Position numbers and translations under genes: made by a program
DNA from: Lachnospiraceae bacterium
GTDB lineage: Bacteria > Bacillota > Clostridia > Lachnospirales > Lachnospiraceae
Reading direction: 5' to 3'
NCBI GenBank assembly: GCA_017441295.1
Contig: JAFRYA010000032.1
Span: 1-45,104 of the forward strand
Length of the DNA: 45,104 nt
In this document: positions 39,317 to 45,104 of the stretch, piece after piece
Layout of the letters: the number at the start of each line of letters is the position of its first letter
How positions within the stretch are numbered: position 1 is the stretch's first letter
Notes under the pieces: model-generated
Database searches by the model: none
What the model saw: only the letters and a program-made list of their open reading frames with translations
What the model was told of the DNA's origin: nothing

Positions 39317-42300
39317 TCTACTTTGCCTCCTTCCCAGGCTTTAACTTCTACAAGGCAGGAGTTAACCGCCAGTCCGTGAGCGTGTCTGGTAATAAATCTG
39401 CCAGGAGTCAGGTTGTTGATGCAGCCCATTACCTCAACTGTGTCTTCGCCGCCCGGATTATTCTCCAGAGTTCTGTAATCTGCACAGGATTCGTAGGAAT
39501 GGCATACACCCTCAGGAACTCTCTCTGTGAGCTCCAGTCCGCACAGTACGCGGCCTCTGTCATTGTAAACCTCTACAACCTGGTGGTCCTTAAGTCCTCT
39601 CTTGGCAGCGTCCTTAGGATTCATCCTGAATATCCAGTAACGGTGTCCGTCGATCAGCATACGGTGCTCCTGGATATCGTTGATATTGGTATCCTTCAGG
39701 TCGCCCATTGTATGGAATGAATATTTGGAATGAGGTGAGATCAGCTGCAGTTTATATTTCTGGTAAGGAACTGAGCCTACGCCTTCCCAGCTGTGAATGT
39801 AAGTACAGATCGGAAGTCTCTCATCATCATTCGGGTCAAATCTCTTAAGGGTCTGGCATTCAAATTCAATCTTGCCTGAAGGAGTCTGCATGCCCTCGCC
39901 ATAACGTCCGTAATATTCGGATGGCAGCGGAGTGAGCTCAGGAGTATCCTTCTTCCTGCCTTCAGCGAACCAGTTGTAAGCTACCGGATCCCTTCTGTTT
40001 TCAGGCAGTGGCGGAACTACATAGTAGCCCTTCTTGATGAATTTATTCCAGCTCATGACATTCTTCATGTCAGTAGCTTCGTAATATCTCTTGCACCAGT
40101 CATACTGTGAATTGCCTTCTGAATATACCTGCCACAGTCCCAGCCTGTTAGCTACCATCTGGAAGATGTCAAAGTCTGACTTGGACTCGCCCAGAGGCTC
40201 GATGCACTTGTGCTGTACGAAGATAACACGTGAGTTGTTCTGCAGGTATGATTTGTCGATATAGCCGCCGCAGGAAGCGAATTCAGCGATATCCCAGCGT
40301 TCAAAGTTCGTACATGCCGGAAGGATGACATCGGCGAACTTGGTTTCGCCCTCGAACCATACAGCCTGATTTACTACAAACTCCAGTGAATCGCAGCGGT
40401 ACATCTGAGCGAATCTCTTGGAATTAGGCTGTGTGCCGATATGGGAACCACCGTACTTGTAGTACATTCTGACTCTCTCATGGCCAGGAGCAGGATACTT
40501 GATGGTACCGAACTGCTGATGTACTGAATAAACACCCATTACATGGGATTCTGCCTTGCCTTCCATGATGGCTTCAGGAATACGCAGACGAGGAATCTGC
40601 TGGTATTCTGAGTTGATGGAAGGTGTCTGCGGCATTCTGTTGTATGTGGAAACGCCTGCGCCTGAGGTGATGAAGTCACCTGAAAAACCGCCGTCTGCAT
40701 ATCCCGGGAACCAGAACTTGCAGTCCAGAGGTGTGCCGTACTGCAGTGTTCCGAAGTTGATTCCAGGCTTTCCAAGACCCTGCATAGCGATGAGGCAGAC
40801 CATTGAACGTGCCCACTCTGTACCGAATGCTGTACGTCCTGCAGAGCCGAATGACGTCATGGAGCCGCATGCCAGATATGTCTTGTGTGTGCCCCAGTAA
40901 CGTGCCAGGCCTCTGACTGTACGCGCAGGAACACCGGTAATGTCCTCCTGCCATTCAGGAGTCTTGTCTATGCCGTCTTCCTCGCCGAGTACGTACGCCT
41001 GCCATTTCTCGAAGCCGTAGGTGCGTTTCTTAACGTAATCTTTATCGTATAAGCCTTCCTTCATCCAGACGTTGGCAATGGCGATAGCCATGGCCGCATC
41101 CGTTGCCGGTCTCGGGCAGATCCATCTGCCGTGAACGAAGGCTGCTGTAGCATTCTGATATGGATCGATATGGACACAAGGAATGCCCAGCTGATTAATC
41201 CACTCTCTTCTGACTGTACCTTCCTGTCCTGCGTAGTTACCGGATGTGGACTCCGGGTCAGATGACCAGAATACAATGAATTCGGAATTCTGCAGGCAGT
41301 CTTCTACAGTATTGTATGGCTCAGTACCGCCGTTACGGGCACTGCCGCCGAAATGGTGCTGTCCGCCCCATGCCCAGCCTTCCCAGCTGTCCGGGTTAAG
41401 CTGTGCTGTGGTTGCGCCGAGCACATTGAAAAATCTCTTTGCTGTGGAAAGATAATATCCGATATTGCCCCAGTTATGATGTGAGCCTGAGGTATGGAAG
41501 ATTGCGCCAGGTCCGTATGTCTGGCGTACACGGATGATCTCCTTAGCTACGATATCCAGAGCCTCATCCCATGAGATCCTCTCGTATCCGGAGATACCAC
41601 GGTTCTCGTAGTTGCGCTCTCCGTTTGGATCAAAGTCCACTCTCTTCATCGGGTAAAGCACACGGTTCGGTGAATAAACCATGCTCTTCCAACCCTGTGT
41701 GTATGGAGCGATAGTGGCGCGTCTCGGTGGGGTCAGAGCCTTGCCCTTGGCATGGATGGTCCACATCGGAGCGTCTGTCTCGTCAAATTCAATAGGTGTA
41801 CATCTGACGATCTTGCCGTCCTTAACATATACAAACAGCGGACCGCCGTTTGTGCCTGTGGTGTATCTCATTTCACCGTTAGGCATCTTGGTACCATAAT
41901 TCTTGAGGTATAAAACATCGAAAGCAAATACCTTAAGTAAAAGAGATGAGAACCACATTGCCTCGTCATCCGGTCCGTTCAGGACCAGCTGGCCGTTCTT
42001 GGCAGCGTTTACGAAGTCAAACTGACTCCTGATAAGCGCTGTTACCTTTCTGGCAACTGTCTCATCTTCAAAGATCATCTCAACTCTGGCGTCTCCGTTG
42101 ATTCCGTCATAGCCTGTAACAGTTCCGTTTCTGAACTTGAAATAACGGCCATATGACTTGTCTTTGAGACGCAGCTGAACTGTAATGTCATACTGCTTCA
42201 GTTCGTCCTTGAATTCGCTGGAAACCGCCGACAGGGCGTTAAGGAGCTTGTCAAGGGAGAACAGGGTTCCGCCGACTATTGTTTTGTCCAATAGTTTCAG

Positions 42301-42327
42301 AACTTTCTCAACACTTTCGTTTGCCAT
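39313..42327 (-). CDS. athL: Pyrogallol-phloroglucinol transhydroxylase-like molybdopterin enzyme with N-terminal SCP2-like domain
   Basis: Residues 160-1004 align along their whole length with AthL-type members of the DMSO reductase family: GGPLFVYVKDGKIVR at the start, GSHH (281-284), NPDSWEGW with S314 as the expected Mo ligand, FWSSDPES, WFEGETKFADVILPACTNFERWDI, and CHSYESCADY near the end. As in AthL, no N-terminal 4Fe-4S motif and no Cys or Sec Mo ligand is seen. AthL moves a hydroxyl between pyrogallol and a co-substrate to give phloroglucinol. The related catechol dehydroxylases of gut Actinobacteria are the main alternative. Residues 1-135 are extra and resemble an SCP2 sterol-carrier fold (VEMIFEDETVARKVTALI, KNGQLVLNGPDDEAM). 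AAGGAAGGG precedes the ATG. It is the first gene of a 16-gene operon. Confidence 0.9.
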   Translation of the reverse strand: MANESVEKVLKLLDKTIVGGTLFSLDKLLNALSAVSSEFKDELKQYDITVQLRLKDKSYGRYFKFRNGTVTGYDGINGDARVEMIFEDETVARKVTALIRSQFDFVNAAKNGQLVLNGPDDEAMWFSSLLLKVFAFDVLYLKNYGTKMPNGEMRYTTGTNGGPLFVYVKDGKIVRCTPIEFDETDAPMWTIHAKGKALTPPRRATIAPYTQGWKSMVYSPNRVLYPMKRVDFDPNGERNYENRGISGYERISWDEALDIVAKEIIRVRQTYGPGAIFHTSGSHHNWGNIGYYLSTAKRFFNVLGATTAQLNPDSWEGWAWGGQHHFGGSARNGGTEPYNTVEDCLQNSEFIVFWSSDPESTSGNYAGQEGTVRREWINQLGIPCVHIDPYQNATAAFVHGRWICPRPATDAAMAIAIANVWMKEGLYDKDYVKKRTYGFEKWQAYVLGEEDGIDKTPEWQEDITGVPARTVRGLARYWGTHKTYLACGSMTSFGSAGRTAFGTEWARSMVCLIAMQGLGKPGINFGTLQYGTPLDCKFWFPGYADGGFSGDFITSGAGVSTYNRMPQTPSINSEYQQIPRLRIPEAIMEGKAESHVMGVYSVHQQFGTIKYPAPGHERVRMYYKYGGSHIGTQPNSKRFAQMYRCDSLEFVVNQAVWFEGETKFADVILPACTNFERWDIAEFASCGGYIDKSYLQNNSRVIFVQHKCIEPLGESKSDFDIFQMVANRLGLWQVYSEGNSQYDWCKRYYEATDMKNVMSWNKFIKKGYYVVPPLPENRRDPVAYNWFAEGRKKDTPELTPLPSEYYGRYGEGMQTPSGKIEFECQTLKRFDPNDDERLPICTYIHSWEGVGSVPYQKYKLQLISPHSKYSFHTMGDLKDTNINDIQEHRMLIDGHRYWIFRMNPKDAAKRGLKDHQVVEVYNDRGRVLCGLELTERVPEGVCHSYESCADYRTLENNPGGEDTVEVMGCINNLTPGRFITRHAHGLAVNSCLVEVKAWEGGKVE

Positions 42328-42375
42328 GTAAAACCCTTCCTTTCGTATGATTGTGCATAATATTGCAATTTTAAT

Positions 42376-42389
42376 CTTGGTATACCAAG
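42376..42389. promoter_or_regulatory. Perfect 14-bp palindrome at the athL start point
   Basis: CTTGGTATACCAAG is self-complementary over all 14 bases and covers the expected transcription start, just downstream of the -10 box. It has the size and position of a repressor operator. Confidence 0.7.
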
Positions 42390-42390
42390 A

Positions 42391-42419
42391 AGTATACCAT
42401 TGGTGTAATCAGCGGTCAA
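42391..42419 (-). promoter_or_regulatory. Promoter of the athL operon
   Basis: On the minus strand TTGACC (42414-42419), a 17-base spacer and TATACT (42391-42396) form a good promoter. The expected start at about 42384 leaves a leader of about 57 bases. Confidence 0.85.
42393..42407. promoter_or_regulatory. Second operator-like palindrome over the athL -10 region
   Basis: TATACCATTGGTGTA is palindromic in 12 of 14 paired positions and shares the TATACCA half-site with the neighbouring perfect palindrome. The two sites are side by side and cover the -10 box and start point, suggesting cooperative repression. Confidence 0.6.
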
Positions 42420-42448
42420 TTGACTATTATTATTGTTTTTAATATATA

Positions 42449-42480
42449 CAAAAAGCGCGCACCCACAAAGGATGCGCGCC
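42449..42480 (-). terminator. Terminator of the TIM-barrel isomerase-like gene
   Basis: GCGCGCA (42455-42461) pairs with TGCGCGC (42473-42479), extended inward by CC/GG with one mismatch. On the minus strand it is followed by five T. It isolates the athL promoter from upstream transcription. Confidence 0.88.
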
Positions 42481-42494
42481 TGGCGATAATCGTT

Positions 42495-43352
42495 TTATTC
42501 AGGCAGTACCAGCGATACTCCCGCTTTTTCAACCTGTTTCAGGAAGCACTGCCTCTGGGTCTCGTACTCCTCCGGTGTCCAGAAATGCTCAAAGCAGATC
42601 GGTGTGTCCGCAGGCATCTGTGCCGCTCTTCTGAGGTATGTCACATAGTCCATCCTGCCTTCGCCGATGAACTTTTCCTTCATAACAGTAACCATTGAAT
42701 GGTCATCCACGTCAATGTCCTTGGCATGCAGGGATACTATCCTGCTGCCGTATCTGTCAAATATATCATTGAAGTACTGGCCGCTGGTCATGACCCTCCT
42801 CATTGTTGACATATAGTTGACCGGGTCGAAATGCATGGCTACCATGTCTGACTCCAGACGGTCAATGAAGGCCGCCTGATTATCCATGCTGTCCATGAAG
42901 CAGAACGGAACAAATTCAAACGCCAGCTTGGTCCTGGTAGGTTTTACTTCGTTAAGGATGCCTCTCCATACTTCGAGCGCAGCGTCCTCAAACTCCTTCG
43001 AATAGTTCTCCGGGCATGGGCCGCCGAAGAATTCAGGATTTGCAGAACCCACCAGCGTAGCGAAGCATACAGCTCCCATTTCGTCAGCGAGCGCTAAACG
43101 TGACTTGCAGTATTCGATAGATTTCTTCTGAAAAGCCGGGTCCGGACTCATAACATTCGTAGGCTCATCCATTCTGACTTCGCCGATAATAATGTTATGT
43201 TTCTTAAGAGTTTCCACATATTTCGCGTTTTCCGCGTTTCCCGGGCTGAACTCCTTGCCGATCCAGGCTGCGCCGTACCCCTTCTCAACATGAGCCATAG
43301 CATAGCTCTCCGGAGTCATATCCTTCACAAAAACAGGTGCCGATAATCTCAT
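42495..43352 (-). CDS. Sugar phosphate isomerase/epimerase-like TIM-barrel protein
   Basis: The 285 residues belong to the xylose isomerase-like TIM barrel / AP endonuclease 2 family. Visible metal-site strands include AFEFVPF (Glu), MHFDPVNYM (His/Asp), SLHAKDI (His) and CFEHFW (Glu near the C-terminus). Family members isomerise or epimerise sugars and related polyols, or act on inositol derivatives. The terminator behind it means it is not part of the athL operon. A promoter was not identified with confidence in the short gap upstream. Confidence 0.85.
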   Translation of the reverse strand: MRLSAPVFVKDMTPESYAMAHVEKGYGAAWIGKEFSPGNAENAKYVETLKKHNIIIGEVRMDEPTNVMSPDPAFQKKSIEYCKSRLALADEMGAVCFATLVGSANPEFFGGPCPENYSKEFEDAALEVWRGILNEVKPTRTKLAFEFVPFCFMDSMDNQAAFIDRLESDMVAMHFDPVNYMSTMRRVMTSGQYFNDIFDRYGSRIVSLHAKDIDVDDHSMVTVMKEKFIGEGRMDYVTYLRRAAQMPADTPICFEHFWTPEEYETQRQCFLKQVEKAGVSLVLPE

Positions 43353-43383
43353 ATCCTATCCCTCTCTTTTTATTTTATGAAAT

Positions 43384-43412
43384 AAAGAGACGGGCATTAA
43401 GCCCGCCTCTTA
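43384..43412 (-). terminator. Terminator of the first wall-anchored protein gene
   Basis: GAGACGGGC and GCCCGCCTC arms form a nine-pair stem with one mismatch and a 5-nt loop. On the minus strand CTCTTTATTT follows. An identical copy lies behind the second paralog at 44949. Confidence 0.8.
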
Positions 43413-43426
43413 ACAGATTATATCAA

Positions 43427-44815
43427 TCAGTCTTTCTTACGTTTTTTGTCATATACAGCAGAACCTGCGATTCCAAGTGCCGCTACGCCCATGAACGCGA
43501 TCCACATCCACATGTTGTTGTTATCATTTGTCTGAGGGTTGTCATCCTTCTCTGTTTCCTTCTCAGTAGGTTTCTCTGTCTCTTCTTCCTCCAGTGGAGC
43601 GATCTCCCTGGTTTCTACGTGAGACGGATCCCTCTTGCAGATGCGCTGCTCTTCGCCGGCTACGCCTACCTGAGGCTCCTTGACAACTGTCCACTCGCCC
43701 CAGTCATGGCCGAGCTGATCGTCTACTACAGGTTCCCTGCTGAGCTCTGCGCCGCAGGCATCGCAGTAAACAACATTCTCATGTGAGCCGTCTTCCAGGC
43801 ATAACGGATCAACTACATTCTCAGTGACAGGCTCTCCTTCGATGTGTTCTACTTCGACTTCAGCAAGAACAAAAAGAATATTGCCTTCTACCATATAGTC
43901 TACCACCGTGCCTCCGGTAAGATTAATTTCAATTTCTTCACCAAATCCGGCCTTCTCAGGCATAGGGAAGTGCGCACCTTTAGCTGCTAAAACGAACTCA
44001 GCATATACTGTCTCACCGCCAACCATGCATGGATGCTCTTCCCAGTTGACATACAGTTCATATGATTCCTCGTCTTTTTTCTCCAGCCAGTAGCTATATG
44101 CATCTCCGTCTTCATCAGTCAACAGATCATATAATGCATCGCTGTCATTTATAGTTATTTCAGGCTTCGGGGACTGGGTATCTGCATAATAATGTACTCC
44201 CGGCTTGCCTCTTACTATAGGCTCATCATATCCATCAGCAGTTACAACAGTGCCGCACTTAGGAGCAGTGATTGTTACGTCAACTGATTCGATTATCTCT
44301 TCTTTGACATTTACCGCAATAATAACGACAATTGAAATAATAACGTCATCCTCATTTACAACACCAGGTATAACATCATACACTTCTCCGCCGGTCACAT
44401 TAACAATTGGCTCGTCCAGGAAAGCATATCCTTCTTCAGCATAGATGCTGACATATGCATAATATGTTTCGCCGCCCATCATGTACGGATCCTCTTCACT
44501 ATTAACATACAGGGATTCATTTTCTGGATCGACCCAATATCTGGCGTTGATCTCCTCATCCTCATAAATATGACAATGGGAGTCACTGTCTGTAATATTA
44601 ACATCAGGTTTCGGGCTCTGGGTGTCCCAATCATATTCTTCCTCTCCACCGATAAGTTCAGCAGTTACTACAGTACCTTCTTTTGGTGCTGTGATTTCAA
44701 GATTAACTTCATCAATATTAGTGTAATCCTCTTCATCAGCCAAAGCTGTCATAGGCAGAAGGCTGATTACCAGCAGCATTGCCAGCAATATTCCAAGTAT
44801 CTTCCTTGATTTCAT
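43427..44815 (-). CDS. Cell-wall-anchored repeat protein with NPQTN-type sorting signal
   Basis: The 462-residue protein has a signal peptide (about 1-27) and two tandem beta-rich repeats of about 135 residues. Each begins with ITAPKxGTVVTA, followed by TQSPKPD/E, and ends in a VTGG/LTGG strand. A Cys-containing module (YCDACGAE...GHDWGEW...CKRDPSHVETR) typical of Clostridia surface proteins follows. The C-terminal sorting signal has NPQTND, a hydrophobic helix and KKRKKD. It is expected on the cell wall after sortase cleavage. GGGAGG precedes the ATG. A second, near-identical paralog starts upstream beyond the window edge. Confidence 0.88.
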   Translation of the reverse strand: MKSRKILGILLAMLLVISLLPMTALADEEDYTNIDEVNLEITAPKEGTVVTAELIGGEEEYDWDTQSPKPDVNITDSDSHCHIYEDEEINARYWVDPENESLYVNSEEDPYMMGGETYYAYVSIYAEEGYAFLDEPIVNVTGGEVYDVIPGVVNEDDVIISIVVIIAVNVKEEIIESVDVTITAPKCGTVVTADGYDEPIVRGKPGVHYYADTQSPKPEITINDSDALYDLLTDEDGDAYSYWLEKKDEESYELYVNWEEHPCMVGGETVYAEFVLAAKGAHFPMPEKAGFGEEIEINLTGGTVVDYMVEGNILFVLAEVEVEHIEGEPVTENVVDPLCLEDGSHENVVYCDACGAELSREPVVDDQLGHDWGEWTVVKEPQVGVAGEEQRICKRDPSHVETREIAPLEEEETEKPTEKETEKDDNPQTNDNNNMWMWIAFMGVAALGIAGSAVYDKKRKKD

Positions 44816-44837
44816 AATATACCTCCCTCAAGGCTGC

Positions 44838-44860
44838 GCCCCAAAAAGTCCTACCGGGGC
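44838..44860 (-). promoter_or_regulatory. Short GC hairpin in the leader of the wall-protein gene
   Basis: GCCCC and GGGGC (44838-44842 with 44856-44860) form a five-pair stem around a 13-nt loop, about 25 bases before the start codon. It does not match a riboswitch class I know. Confidence 0.35.
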
Positions 44861-44879
44861 AATATTTATAGTTGTTTTA

Positions 44880-44909
44880 ATTATATACCTTCTCAACATC
44901 AGAAAGCAA
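44880..44909 (-). promoter_or_regulatory. Promoter of the wall-protein gene
   Basis: On the minus strand TTGCTT (44904-44909), an 18-base spacer and TATAAT (44880-44885) lie about 65 bases before the ATG. Confidence 0.78.
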
Positions 44910-44948
44910 TAAAATAATTATTTGTACATATACTCCGCAAAACAAAAA

Positions 44949-44974
44949 GAGACGGGCATTAAGCCCGCCTCTTA
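44949..44974 (-). terminator. Terminator of the second wall-anchored paralog
   Basis: The same stem-loop as at 43384-43412 (GAGACGGGC/GCCCGCCTC). On the minus strand it is followed by CTCTTTTTGTTTT. Confidence 0.85.
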
Positions 44975-44987
44975 ACAATCATTTTAA

Positions 44988-45104
44988 TCAGTCTTTCTTA
45001 CGTTTCCTGTCATATACAGCGGAACCTGCGATTCCAAGTGCTGCTACGCCCATGAATGCGATCCACATCCACATGTTGTTTTCATCGTTTGTCTGTGGAT
45101 TGTC
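44988..45104 (-). CDS. Second wall-anchored paralog, C-terminal 38 codons only
   Basis: Only the sorting signal is inside the window: NPQTND, a Trp-rich hydrophobic helix and a DRKRKKD tail ending in TGA. It is almost identical to the end of the gene at 43427, differing mainly at a Glu for Asn and an Arg for Lys. The 5' part lies beyond the right edge. Tandem duplication of the gene together with its terminator is evident. Confidence 0.85.
   Translation of the reverse strand, partial: DNPQTNDENNMWMWIAFMGVAALGIAGSAVYDRKRKKD

Noticed and set aside
39313..42327. Reading the large molybdoenzyme as formate dehydrogenase, DMSO reductase or polysulfide reductase
   Set aside because: It has no N-terminal 4Fe-4S motif, no Cys or Sec at the Mo position, no Tat signal and no membrane subunit. 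Its PDSW and flanking motifs and the transthyretin-like tail of the small subunit fit the transhydroxylase group.

Overview
The window looks like a chromosomal segment of a strictly anaerobic, butyrate-forming Firmicute (Clostridia, Lachnospiraceae/Eubacteriales type). This rests on a butyrate kinase, a ferredoxin-type methylenetetrahydrofolate reductase with an RnfC-like subunit, a complete FlxABCD-HdrABC set, many 4Fe-4S proteins, NPQTN-type wall-anchored proteins with Clostridia-style Cys-pair domains, low-GC sigmaA promoters and strong GGAGG ribosome sites. Nearly all genes lie on the minus strand. I see no tRNA, rRNA, CRISPR array, transposase or phage gene. The genus is inference; gallate/phloroglucinol fermenters such as Eubacterium oxidoreducens are the physiological model that fits best.

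Layout. 1-4.6 kb: a partial zinc-ribbon membrane protein, then (transcribed right to left) rpsO-pnp with a clear promoter and a long foldable intercistronic leader, a four-TM zinc-ribbon protein and a CarD-like regulator. 4.7-6.6 kb (+): a polysaccharide pyruvyl transferase fused to a degenerate glycerophosphodiesterase-like domain, apparently on a leaderless transcript. 6.6-12.5 kb (-): a short-chain dehydrogenase, a 3-hydroxy-acid dehydrogenase of the 3HCDH family, a cyclase-family hydrolase, a thiolase and a two-subunit CoA-transferase, the gene set expected for phloroglucinol breakdown. 12.7-16.2 kb: metF, metV and a metV-rnfC fusion (acetogen-type MTHFR). 16.5-18 kb: a flavoprotein, a lipoprotein and a zinc-ribbon protein. 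18.2-19.3 kb (+): butyrate kinase. 19.3-23.9 kb: a split ThrE/YjjPB-type exporter, an acidic membrane protein and a dockerin-tailed glucosaminidase. 24-26.5 kb: a flavodoxin/zinc-ribbon protein behind a possible attenuator, and a divergent CdaR/PucR-type regulator.

26.6-42.3 kb is one tightly packed minus-strand operon of 16 genes, from a promoter with two palindromic operator-like sites (about 42.4 kb) to a bidirectional terminator (about 26.56 kb). It opens with a molybdopterin enzyme pair that matches pyrogallol-phloroglucinol transhydroxylase (AthL/AthS). The large subunit carries an extra N-terminal SCP2-like domain. Next come a small HepS-like protein and a polyprenyl diphosphate synthase, HdrCBA, FlxDCBA, a small membrane protein, a UbiA prenyltransferase, a radical SAM protein, a DUF445 protein and a cytidylate kinase-like protein. 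42.5-45.1 kb: a TIM-barrel isomerase-like gene and two tandem wall-anchored paralogs, the second cut by the window edge.

How it may work together (inference). The transhydroxylase would turn pyrogallol into phloroglucinol. The 6.6-12.5 kb cluster would reduce, hydrolyse, oxidise, CoA-activate and thiolytically cleave it to acetyl-CoA and acetoacetyl-CoA, feeding butyrate and acetate. Flx-Hdr and the MTHFR would balance NAD(P)H, ferredoxin and one-carbon electrons. The window lacks the BKACE-family triacetate acetoacetate-lyase of the described Clostridium scatologenes pathway, so a CoA-transferase plus thiolase exit is a specific, testable alternative.
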